Shown here: positions 19,730 to 26,885 of the stretch, in pieces
How positions within the stretch are numbered: position 1 is the first letter of the stretch
How the letters are laid out: each line of letters opens with the position of its first letter
NCBI GenBank assembly: GCA_018657525.1
Contig: JABHWZ010000005.1
Location: 1 to 64,000, forward strand
Source: an archaeon
Lineage (GTDB): Archaea > Nanobdellota > Nanobdellia > Pacearchaeales > GW2011-AR1
Reading direction: 5' to 3'
DNA length: 64,000 bases
The notes under the pieces: generated by a model
Told to the model about the DNA's origin: nothing
What the model saw: only the letters and a program-made list of their open reading frames with translations
The model's database searches: none
Position numbers and translations under genes: made by a program

Positions 19730-20557
19730 ATGAGACCAAAATACATTTTTTCATCACGACATACTCGAAGAGCAAGAAACAAATTTACAACAAGTAAATC
19801 AAAATTTCCAGAAATCCTAAAAAAAGTAATCCAAAATTCAGATATAATAATTCAAGTTCTAGACGCACGTTTTCCGGAAGACACAAGAAATCTTGAAGTA
19901 GAGAAAAAAATAGAAGCAAAAGAAAAAAAACTAATTTACGTTTTAAATAAATCAGATATGGTTTCCAAAAAACAAAAACACCAATTCAAACCATACATCT
20001 ATATATCCTCCACAAAAAGGAAAGGTTCCAAAGATTTAAGGAATCAAATAAAAATCCAAGCTAAAAAAATAAAAAAACCAGTTGAAGAAAATAAAATTTA
20101 TGTTGGAATAATCGGATATCCAAACACCGGAAAAAGCTCATTAATAAATTTGCTAATCGGGAAAACCTCTGCAGGCACAGGAGCAGAAGCAGGTTTTACA
20201 AAAGGAGTACAAAAATTAAAATTAAGTGAAAATCTTTATTTATTAGACAGCCCAGGAGTCATACCTGAAGAAGAATATTCTGCAATCAAAAAAGACGCAA
20301 TAGCCAAACATGTAAAAGTAAGCGCACGAGGTTACAGCCAAGTCAAAGAACCAGAATTAATAATCTCAGAACTAATGAAAGATTATGCAAAACAAATTGA
20401 AGCATTCTATAAAATAAAATCAAAGGGAGATGTTGAAATACTTTTAGAAGAACTAGGAAAACAAAAAAACTTTTTAAAAAAAGGCGGAGAAATTAACGAA
20501 GATCAAACCGCACGTTTAATTATAAAAGATTGGCAAGAAGGAAAGATAAAGATTTAG
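19730..20557 (+). CDS. Circularly permuted ribosome-biogenesis GTPase
   Basis: The G motifs are permuted, with G4 NKSD (near residue 80) and G5-like ISSTKR preceding G1 GYPNTGKSS (near residue 135) and G3 DSPG. This is the YlqF/YawG/Nog2 class, whose members act in large-subunit assembly. The basic N-terminus (SSRHTRRARNKF) is consistent with RNA contact. It follows the M20 gene after 22 nt on the same strand. The exact archaeal role is not defined. Confidence 0.9.
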   Translation: MRPKYIFSSRHTRRARNKFTTSKSKFPEILKKVIQNSDIIIQVLDARFPEDTRNLEVEKKIEAKEKKLIYVLNKSDMVSKKQKHQFKPYIYISSTKRKGSKDLRNQIKIQAKKIKKPVEENKIYVGIIGYPNTGKSSLINLLIGKTSAGTGAEAGFTKGVQKLKLSENLYLLDSPGVIPEEEYSAIKKDAIAKHVKVSARGYSQVKEPELIISELMKDYAKQIEAFYKIKSKGDVEILLEELGKQKNFLKKGGEINEDQTARLIIKDWQEGKIKI

Positions 20558-20562
20558 AAAAA

Positions 20563-21315
20563 TTATTTCTTAGCTATTTTCCAAAGCAATTCAAAGTACT
20601 CCCTATAACTTTTAGCTATTTTAGAGTTCTTAATCGTAAATACTAGGGGGGTTTCTTCGAAGGCTATTATCGCTACGTAATTGTTGGAGATATCTACCGC
20701 TGTTGGACTTTTGATTTCTTTGGGCAGGAATCCTATTTCTGTTATTGGAGATTTTTTTCTTTTCTTGGCCCATTTCTCTGCATCTGTTTCGTAGAGTATT
20801 TTACACTTAACTCCTTTCTTTATTCTTCTTGAATGCCAATCCTGGAGATATCCTTCTAGTTTTTCGTTTGCTTCTTTTGGAGCTCCTAAGATATAGAAAG
20901 TGTCGCCTTTTTCTAAATCATTTAGCATGGCCTCTGTTTTAGATTTGAATCCCTTCAATCCCTGTAAAAGTTCTGCCTCTTGCTTGACTTCTTGAGAGTC
21001 GAACATTCCTTTTAGTGAGGGGAGTAGAGAATCTAACTCTTCGTGTTTTTCTTTTAGGCTTTCTTCTTGTTCTTCCAAATTTTGCTTAAGTATCTCTGGA
21101 GATTTGGCTTCGAAACTTCTTTTGTTGTTTTGAGTTATGACGCCGACTAGTCCTTTTTTGTTTAGTCTATCTAAAATATCGTAGATTTTTGAGTTTGAGA
21201 CATTTGCTTCTTTGATTATGTTCCCTATTGTGGACTTTTTTATCCTTAGGAGTGCTAAGTATACCTTACTTTCCCCTTTTGTCAGTCCGAATCTTTCAAG
21301 TGTCTTTGGGTTCAT
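20563..21315 (-). CDS. TrmB-family transcriptional regulator
   Basis: N-terminal winged helix (FGLTKGESKVYLALLRI, SNSKIYDILDRLNKKGLV), a coiled-coil linker (EILKQNLEEQEESLKEKHEEL) and a C-terminal effector-binding domain with SRRIKKGVKCKILYE, the TrmB layout. Family members usually sense sugars and repress metabolism genes. Target genes cannot be inferred. Its coding sequence is visibly less A-rich on the sense strand than its neighbours, so recent acquisition is possible. Confidence 0.88.
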   Translation of the reverse strand: MNPKTLERFGLTKGESKVYLALLRIKKSTIGNIIKEANVSNSKIYDILDRLNKKGLVGVITQNNKRSFEAKSPEILKQNLEEQEESLKEKHEELDSLLPSLKGMFDSQEVKQEAELLQGLKGFKSKTEAMLNDLEKGDTFYILGAPKEANEKLEGYLQDWHSRRIKKGVKCKILYETDAEKWAKKRKKSPITEIGFLPKEIKSPTAVDISNNYVAIIAFEETPLVFTIKNSKIAKSYREYFELLWKIAKK

Positions 21316-21380
21316 ATTTATTCTAGTGTTTTTACTTATTTAATACTTTCGTTTCTCGCCCCCCTAGTGAGGAAAGAACC

Positions 21381-21388
21381 TTTATATG
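21381..21388 (+). promoter_or_regulatory. TATA box before two short leader ORFs
   Basis: TTTATATG lies about 27 bp before ATG 21411, the first base of a 23-codon ORF. This predicts a leaderless transcript that runs through the overlapping ORFs into the 127-aa gene at 21523. Confidence 0.4.
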
Positions 21389-21442
21389 CGGATTATTATT
21401 GTAGTTATTAATGAGTAGTCATGGATTACTTAGGAAAATAAA

Positions 21443-21526
21443 ATGGAAAATAAAAATAAGATTCGAAAAAGAACGCCAGTAGAGGGCGAGAAACCACTGC
21501 AACTGGAAGGAGGTATGAAAATATGA
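21443..21526 (+). CDS. 27-aa ORF overlapping the next start (ATGA)
   Basis: ATG 21443 reads MENKNKIRKRTPVEGEKPLQ then LEGGMKI, and its TGA overlaps ATG 21523 by four bases. It contains the AAGGAGG that serves the next gene. An alternative ORF in another frame (21411-21482, MSSHGLLRKIKWKIKIRF...) starts at the predicted transcript start. At most one of these need be real. Confidence 0.35.
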   Translation: MENKNKIRKRTPVEGEKPLQLEGGMKI

Positions 21527-21906
21527 AAGATGAAATAAAGTATAAAATTCAGCAAGTTTCTGGAAATTGTTCCAGAGAAATGCCAGATCATGGGGCATCC
21601 ATTTTTCTTGATGCACTTGGGTTTAGATCTCCTCGAGAAGATGTATCCGAGTTTACATACTTATATCTTGGGGCAATCCCTAAAGAAGGGAAAGAGTTTT
21701 TTGTGTATTACAAAGAACCGGAAAAAGGTACACATGGAGGTTCTTTTAGATTGATCAAAAGAAGTGGCTTAGAGGAAGAAGAAATAGATGGTGGCAACGC
21801 TTCAGAGAGCCATTTTCACGGAGGACTTAAGACATTGACTTTTTATGGAAGAGGATCAAAATTAAGAAGCTGGTCCATCCATTGTAAGCCAGAGGAAATT
21901 AAGTAA
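21523..21906 (+). CDS. Hypothetical protein, 127 aa
   Basis: A soluble protein with a strand-rich middle (FTYLYLGAIPKEGKEFFVYYKE, GGSFRLIKRSG) and conserved-looking His and Gly (SHFHGGLKTLTFYG). No family is recognised. The ribosome-binding site AAGGAGG lies about 10 nt before the ATG. Codon usage, like the neighbouring TrmB gene, is less A-rich than the surroundings, so both may have been acquired together. Confidence 0.65.
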   Translation: MKDEIKYKIQQVSGNCSREMPDHGASIFLDALGFRSPREDVSEFTYLYLGAIPKEGKEFFVYYKEPEKGTHGGSFRLIKRSGLEEEEIDGGNASESHFHGGLKTLTFYGRGSKLRSWSIHCKPEEIK

Positions 21907-21947
21907 AAACCAATAAAAAAGAGGTGATTTTTTTCTTTTTTTAAACC

Positions 21948-21998
21948 CTACTCAATAACAGAACAAGCCCCGTCAACCATTTGTAAAATCTTTTTCAT
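21948..21998 (-). CDS. Possible 16-aa mini-ORF
   Basis: ATG 21998 with an AGGAG about 12 nt upstream reads MKKILQMVDGACSVIE and stops. It lies between Elp3 and the end of the 127-aa gene. It may be a remnant of a longer gene or chance. No other evidence supports it. Confidence 0.2.
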   Translation of the reverse strand: MKKILQMVDGACSVIE

Positions 21999-22084
21999 AT
22001 TTACGCCTTCTCCTAAAATAAAAAATTTAATTTAAATTATTTATTAGCTATTAACCAAAAAGTTTTTTATAAATATTCCCAATT

Positions 22085-23512
22085 CTAAATTAATAACTTG
22101 CTCATAAGTTCCCCATCTTTTTTATCTAACTTGTATCCTAATTTTTTATAATACTCTCGAACTCCAACCCCACTAATCACTTTCACTTCCTCCCCTCTCT
22201 GTTCTCTAACAATCTTCTCAGCCTCTGCCATTAATCTTTTCCCAAACCCCTTATGCTGAACTCCTCCCTTACCTTTCCCTTTTTTACCCAATGCCAAAGT
22301 TTTTCCATAAACATGCAACTCCCGAATTATTGCTTTTTTGCCCTCTGAAGATGATGCCTCTCTCCCTTTAGAGGGTACACCCTTGGGTGCCACAATCCTC
22401 AACCGCAACAATCCAAACAAAATCTGATCCTTATTTATAATCTCTAAAAAATATTCATCACCTTTTCCTGCTTTGTACTTTGTAACTTTTAAATCCAAAT
22501 CCTGATTAACTTCTCCTCGCTGTAATGCAAATCCAATTTCCCGATAACGAATCTCATCCAACTGCAAATCATTCTCCCGCATCTCTCGTTCAATCTCTCG
22601 ACGCAAATCAATTCTCAAAGTTCCAGCAACTAAATACTCTGGAGGAATCTCTCTCATCACCCTCATAACCCGACAATACCTCGGAACTAATTTCATCATC
22701 TTCACCAACAATTTCTGAATTTGATTTTTTGTGTACGGTTTATACTTTCCTTTCCAATACCAATTCTCCAATTCAGAACCAGGCATAACTTGACACGGAT
22801 AAATCTTAATTTGATCTGGTTTAAATCTCTCATCTGCAAAAACTTTTTTAAACGATTCCAAATCTTTTTTGGGGGTCACACCCGGAAGCCCGGGCATTAA
22901 ATGATAACCAACTTTAAAACCAGCATTTCTCAAAGCTTTAGTCGCATCCACCACATCCTGCACTGAATGACCTCTCTGAACTTTTTTATAAATTTTATTA
23001 TCAATAATTTGAACTCCTAACTCCACCCGAGTGCAACCAAACTCCCGCATCCTCAAAATAAATTTCACGCATTTATCCGGACGAGTTTCAATACAAAGTG
23101 CAACGCAACGATGTTGCGCTTTTTCATTCTTCTTTTTAGCTAATCCTAAAGTTTTACCCTTCCTCCCATTCAGCGCATCATAAATTCCCTTAACAAAATC
23201 ATACTGAAATTTCTTCGGATACTCCAAAAAAGTCCCACCCATAATTATAATTTCAATTTTATCTGTCGGATGATTCATTGCTTCAAAAGCCTCCATCCTT
23301 CCTTTAACTTGTTTAAAAGAATCATAATTAACTGCTTTGGCTCTAAGAACAACCGGACTCTTCGGAGTATAACTTTGTGGCACATTCAAATTAGGACAAA
23401 AAACACACGCGCCATGCTTACACTTTCGCGGCGGTAACATAATCGCAACAGGAGTAATTCCTGAAATCGTCCTCGTCGGCTTTCGAACTTCGTTTTTCTT
23501 TGGGGGAATCAT
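22085..23512 (-). CDS. elp3: Elp3 tRNA U34 carboxymethyltransferase
   Basis: Radical-SAM plus GNAT enzyme that adds carboxymethyl to wobble U34 of tRNA using acetyl-CoA. The Fe-S Cys motif is CKHGACVFCPN (CxxxxCxxC), near residue 31. Radical-SAM core: IMGGTFLEYP, CIETRPDKC, RVELGVQ, GYHLMPGLPG. The C-terminal acetyltransferase domain (KGFGKRLMAEAEKIVREQRGEEVKVISGVGVREYYKKLGY in outline) is complete. In archaea Elp3 acts without the other Elongator subunits. A Trm9-like methyltransferase, which could finish the modification, lies 1.9 kb away. Confidence 0.96.
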   Translation of the reverse strand: MIPPKKNEVRKPTRTISGITPVAIMLPPRKCKHGACVFCPNLNVPQSYTPKSPVVLRAKAVNYDSFKQVKGRMEAFEAMNHPTDKIEIIIMGGTFLEYPKKFQYDFVKGIYDALNGRKGKTLGLAKKKNEKAQHRCVALCIETRPDKCVKFILRMREFGCTRVELGVQIIDNKIYKKVQRGHSVQDVVDATKALRNAGFKVGYHLMPGLPGVTPKKDLESFKKVFADERFKPDQIKIYPCQVMPGSELENWYWKGKYKPYTKNQIQKLLVKMMKLVPRYCRVMRVMREIPPEYLVAGTLRIDLRREIEREMRENDLQLDEIRYREIGFALQRGEVNQDLDLKVTKYKAGKGDEYFLEIINKDQILFGLLRLRIVAPKGVPSKGREASSSEGKKAIIRELHVYGKTLALGKKGKGKGGVQHKGFGKRLMAEAEKIVREQRGEEVKVISGVGVREYYKKLGYKLDKKDGELMSKLLI

Positions 23513-23560
23513 AAAAAAATAAGAAAAAAAGACTTTTTAAAATTATAAAACTACCTCATC

Positions 23561-23899
23561 TCATGGATAAAACCCAGAGTCTTCAAGAAATTTGTACAAC
23601 TTTGGAGATTTTTCCCGGAGAGTAATTCTTCTTAGTTTTCTTTTATCTGGAAAAGTGAAAGTATAACCTAGGCCAGGAAAATCTCCCACTGTAAACAATC
23701 TTGCTCTTAAAGGAACATCATTAGGAATCTCAAGTTCTTCCCTTAATTTTTCCTCTCCAATTAAATCAACAGCCTCCCAAACCATCTCTTGATTTTGCCA
23801 ACGTATTGAATTATTCACTGTTTTACCCACTAAATTTGCTAGTTCAAATCCAGCGATTACTGCCAAACTTACTAATCCATATTTAACTATTTTTTTCAT
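23561..23899 (-). CDS. Membrane-anchored hypothetical protein, 112 aa
   Basis: One N-terminal hydrophobic segment (KYGLVSLAVIAGFELANLVG) serves as signal anchor. A short extracytoplasmic or cytoplasmic domain follows (RARLFTVGDFPGLGYTFTFP). No family is recognised. Its promoter lies within an 18-bp palindrome directly after the Bat-type regulator gene, so it is a likely target of that regulator. Confidence 0.6.
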   Translation of the reverse strand: MKKIVKYGLVSLAVIAGFELANLVGKTVNNSIRWQNQEMVWEAVDLIGEEKLREELEIPNDVPLRARLFTVGDFPGLGYTFTFPDKRKLRRITLREKSPKLYKFLEDSGFYP

Positions 23900-23933
23900 A
23901 ACTTTTTCTAAGAAATTCTGCTTAATTATATTT

Positions 23934-23951
23934 TACCGATTTATATCGGTA
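23934..23951 (-). promoter_or_regulatory. Palindromic operator around a TATA box
   Basis: TACCGAT-TTAT-ATCGGTA is a perfect 18-bp inverted repeat with a TATA element (GATATAAATC on the minus strand) inside it, about 40 bp before ATG 23899. Related half-sites (GGTATA AAAC GGTATA, 24605-24620) precede the regulator gene at 24597. A repressor bound here would block TBP. Confidence 0.55.
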
Positions 23952-23952
23952 T

Positions 23953-24597
23953 CTATTTTGGACAAAAAGAACTATTAATTTTCTTCTCAGCATAACTCAA
24001 ATGCTGTTGAAAAGTAGAATAAGCAACACCAATTATTTTCGCAAGTTCTTTCAAAGTAATCTTTTTTGGAAATTCATAATATCCATTCTTAACCGCAAGT
24101 TCCATTGCATTTTTCTGCTTATCTGTTAAATCGGGGCTAATTTTACTAATGGACACATCCCCAATCTTTTCTTGTTTCAAACTCAACAATTTATATGCGG
24201 GAAATTTCTCCACCAATTTTAATAATTTTTCTACATCTTTCCTCTCCCAGCTGCTAATATTAAAATGATACTTCCCTTTTTTATCAATTAAAACTGGAGA
24301 AATATAGATGAAAGAAGGACTATAGAAATATTTAAATGAATAATCTTCTTGAACTTGAATCATAAAAAATCCATTCTTCTCTTCAAGATGTTTAACATGT
24401 TTATCCTTCTTTAAATAATTTAAAAATTTATATAATTTAGACGAGTCTCCAAAAAATCTCCCAGCAGTATTTACAAATAATTTTTTTCCTTTTTCAAAAC
24501 TAGAAAGATTATAACCACTCAAAGAAATCTCAAATAATTTGGCAGCTTTGCCATAAAGAATATTACTTCCATCAAACTCGAATTTACAAACCCACAT
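23953..24597 (-). CDS. Bat-type helix-turn-helix regulator
   Basis: The C-terminal 55 residues (LTDKQKNAMELAVKNGYYEF, KITLKELAKIIGVAYSTFQQHLSYAEKKI) are the HTH_10 domain of the bacterio-opsin-activator family. The N-terminal 150 residues are a ligand- or partner-binding domain that I do not recognise. Possible operator half-sites containing GGTATA lie just upstream of its start (24605-24620), and a perfect palindrome follows its stop, so autoregulation and control of the next gene are plausible. Confidence 0.82.
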   Translation of the reverse strand: MWVCKFEFDGSNILYGKAAKLFEISLSGYNLSSFEKGKKLFVNTAGRFFGDSSKLYKFLNYLKKDKHVKHLEEKNGFFMIQVQEDYSFKYFYSPSFIYISPVLIDKKGKYHFNISSWERKDVEKLLKLVEKFPAYKLLSLKQEKIGDVSISKISPDLTDKQKNAMELAVKNGYYEFPKKITLKELAKIIGVAYSTFQQHLSYAEKKINSSFCPK

Positions 24598-24644
24598 TAA
24601 TACAGGTATAAAACGGTATATAAAAACATTTCTACTTTTTAAAG

Positions 24645-25352
24645 TTAAATAAATTCAGTATCATAAACTCTTCGAATATCTTCAATATTCTCAGCATACC
24701 TTTGCGCCACTCTCTGAACATTCCCCTCCGAATTATAACTTACATCCATCCCCTCAAATAATAATTGAGCCACACTTTCTATTCTTGAAACTACTAGAGA
24801 ATCTACATTAGGTTTAATCTTTTTTAAAGAAGTTCTAAGAGCAGGAACAATTTCATTAACTAAAGAATTTACGGCTAACTCCAACTTTCCAGGCCCAGTA
24901 ATTTTCCAGTCAGGAAAATAATTGATAAATTCATCCATCAACATTCCGGGAAAAGTATGCATACCACCAAAAGTTTTCTTTCCTGTAATATATGGACTAC
25001 GCACATCTGTCCTATATCCTACAATTGATTTATTATATCCAAATCTAGCCACCCCCAATTCCACATCTACTCCAGGATCAAGCGGCTCATCACAACGAGC
25101 TAAAACAGCATCACTATTCTTAATAAAAACTCCAACATCCAAAGTCCAAATAATATTTTTAACTGCCTCTAAAATATCATCTCCCTGAAGATAACTTTCT
25201 AATTCTTTTGTTAAACCTCCAAATTCAAAACCATCCCTTTGAGGAAAAAAAGTTCTAAATCCCTTCTCTTCAAGTTTATCATTTAAAAAAACATTAAAAC
25301 TCAAGTCTCCCAAATTAAACATTGGAGCCGCAAAATAAATTATTTTTTCCAT
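24645..25352 (-). CDS. Nucleoside 2-deoxyribosyltransferase-like protein
   Basis: N-terminal YFAAPMFNLGDLSFNVFL and FFPQRDGFEFG match the nucleotide-binding start of this family. The mid-region SDAVLARCDEPLDPGVDVELGVARFGYNKSIVGYRTDVR gives the catalytic Glu in the DVELG position. Family members exchange bases between deoxynucleosides or hydrolyse nucleotides. The C-terminal 80 residues are an extra helical domain. ATG 25352 (MEKIIYFAAP) is preferred. It could serve nucleotide salvage, expected in an organism with reduced biosynthesis. Confidence 0.8.
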   Translation of the reverse strand: MEKIIYFAAPMFNLGDLSFNVFLNDKLEEKGFRTFFPQRDGFEFGGLTKELESYLQGDDILEAVKNIIWTLDVGVFIKNSDAVLARCDEPLDPGVDVELGVARFGYNKSIVGYRTDVRSPYITGKKTFGGMHTFPGMLMDEFINYFPDWKITGPGKLELAVNSLVNEIVPALRTSLKKIKPNVDSLVVSRIESVAQLLFEGMDVSYNSEGNVQRVAQRYAENIEDIRRVYDTEFI

Positions 25353-25402
25353 TTCAACAAAAACCTCCAAACATTTTTAACTATTACTATCATTAAACAT
25401 AC

Positions 25403-26047
25403 ATGAAGACCTCAATAAAAGAACAAAAAAAAGTCTGGGATGCAATTGCACCAGAATGGCACGAATACAAAAAAATTCCTTCGGAATTTTCAAAAGAATT
25501 TTTAAAAAAACAAAAAGGAAATATTTTAGATTTAGGTTCGGGCTCAGGACGCCATCTGTTAAAATTTAAAGAAGAAATAGAATTAAAAACCAAATCCAAA
25601 AAACCAAAAAGAAAATATTATCTTCAAGATTTCTCTGATGAAATGATTAAACTAGCTGAAAAAAAAGCAAAACAAAAAAAGATTTCAGCAGAATTCACTG
25701 TTTCTCCCATGACAAAAATTCCTTATAAAGATAATTTCTTTGACGCAGCAATTTCAATTTCAGCAATTCATTGCACTCCAAAAAAAGATCATAAAAAAAT
25801 AATCAAAGAATTTTATCGAGTTTTAAAACCAAAAGCCAAAGCACTAATTGGAGTCTGGAATGTTAAATCAAAAAGATTCAAACGAGCAAAAGGAAAAGAA
25901 AAGAAAATTGGTTGGACAGACAAAGGAGAAAGATATTATTATTTATTCGACGAAGAAGAAATTCATAATTTATTCAAAGACGTCGGTTTCAAAATAATTT
26001 CTTCACACAACAGCGAAATGATGATTAATTTCGTGGTAACGAAATAG
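25403..26047 (+). CDS. SAM-dependent methyltransferase, Trm9-like
   Basis: Class I methyltransferase. It begins QKKVWDAIAPEWHEYKKIPS, followed by motif I NILDLGSGSGRHLL and motif II-like DFSDEMIKLAEKKA. The opening and the end (GWTDKGERYYYLFDEEEIHNLF, in outline) match Trm9 and the AlkBH8 methyltransferase domain, which methylate cm5U34 to mcm5U34. Elp3 in this window would make the substrate. Trm112, the usual partner, is not seen here. A structured repeat follows the gene. Confidence 0.78.
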   Translation: MKTSIKEQKKVWDAIAPEWHEYKKIPSEFSKEFLKKQKGNILDLGSGSGRHLLKFKEEIELKTKSKKPKRKYYLQDFSDEMIKLAEKKAKQKKISAEFTVSPMTKIPYKDNFFDAAISISAIHCTPKKDHKKIIKEFYRVLKPKAKALIGVWNVKSKRFKRAKGKEKKIGWTDKGERYYYLFDEEEIHNLFKDVGFKIISSHNSEMMINFVVTK

Positions 26048-26113
26048 TAATTGTCGATGCGTATGGCTAATCGCTTGATGATAAATTTTATTGTGCAGAA
26101 ATAATCATCATTA

Positions 26114-26230
26114 GGGGAATCGTTCACAGGATCGCAAGAGAAAACGATTCTAACTCACAAATCTTGTCAGAGATTTGTCAATATATTTTTTTCTACCACT
26201 GTAGGTTCTTTTTTTGAAAAAAGAACCCCA
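26114..26230 (+). repeat. Structured repeat family R1, copy A
   Basis: Three hairpins in series: GAATCG/CGATTC around a loop containing CACAGGATCGC, then ACAAATCT/AGATTTGT, then CTACCACTGTAG followed by GGTTCTTTTTT/AAAAAGAACC. It is nearly identical over 115 nt to copy D at 34346-34460, and where the stems differ they still pair. It lies 66 nt downstream of the Trm9-like gene. Confidence 0.75.
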
Positions 26231-26264
26231 TTGATGATAAATTTTATAGTTCAAAAGATTTGAT

Positions 26265-26339
26265 TTTTTAAAATTTAATTAAATTTTGAGAACAAAGTGA
26301 GCGTAACGGGTGGCTCGTGGGAGGGCAATTTTAAAAAAT
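26265..26339 (+). repeat. Inverted-repeat element family R2, copy 1
   Basis: A 75-nt unit with arms TTTTTTAAAATT and AATTTTAAAAAA. Here the pairing extends outward to 18 bp (26259-26276 with 26328-26345). The inner part holds GGGTGGCTCGTGGGAGGGC. Copy 2 at 38920-38994 has exactly the same length and an A-T to G-C change in the arm that keeps pairing. The rest of 26048-26366 holds copy A of R1 and two copies of a GATAAATTTTAT / CAGAAATAATCAT motif; no gene is seen. Confidence 0.7.
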
Positions 26340-26366
26340 CAAATAAATTTTATCACACAGAAATAA

Positions 26367-26885
26367 TCATTTATCCTTCTTTTTTCCACTAATCTTCAAC
26401 ATATCAAAAAAACTCTTCTTTTCAAATTCAGTAATTTTCATTTCTCCAATATCAACAACTAATTTTAAAATTCCCATTCCAGAAAGAAAAACAGTCCCTA
26501 CCAAAAAATCCTTTCCGTCTTTTGCTTGTAATGACAAAAGTATTTTCTGAATTTGATTTTTGATATTCTCCTTGCCCATTTTTTCCAAAATTAAATTCTC
26601 TATTTTTTCAAACTCAAAATCATAATTTAATTTAATTTTTTCAGGAGCCTTTTCACCAAAATTTTCAACAGGCACTTTGCTCACTCCCTCTTCTAATTGA
26701 AAACTAAACATCTTATTAATCGAAGGAACAAAATAATCCAAATGATTTTTATTATCTGGCTTTTTTAAATTCTCAAAATCAATTACAAAAAAACCCCCAC
26801 AAGGATATGCATCTGAATTCTCCTTTTGAAAATCTACAAATTCCTTTCCTTCAAATAACTTTTCCACATAAAATTGGATGTTCAT
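26367..26885 (-). CDS. Hypothetical protein, 172 aa
   Basis: Unrecognised soluble protein. Its ATG overlaps the thrS stop by four bases (ATGA), so it is translated with ThrRS. It begins MNIQFYVEKLFEGKEFVDFQ and has a strand-rich end (LVGTVFLSGMGILKLVVDIG). The C-terminus is Lys-rich. There is no catalytic motif. Coupling suggests a role in tRNA charging or simply operon hitch-hiking. Confidence 0.65.
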   Translation of the reverse strand: MNIQFYVEKLFEGKEFVDFQKENSDAYPCGGFFVIDFENLKKPDNKNHLDYFVPSINKMFSFQLEEGVSKVPVENFGEKAPEKIKLNYDFEFEKIENLILEKMGKENIKNQIQKILLSLQAKDGKDFLVGTVFLSGMGILKLVVDIGEMKITEFEKKSFFDMLKISGKKKDK

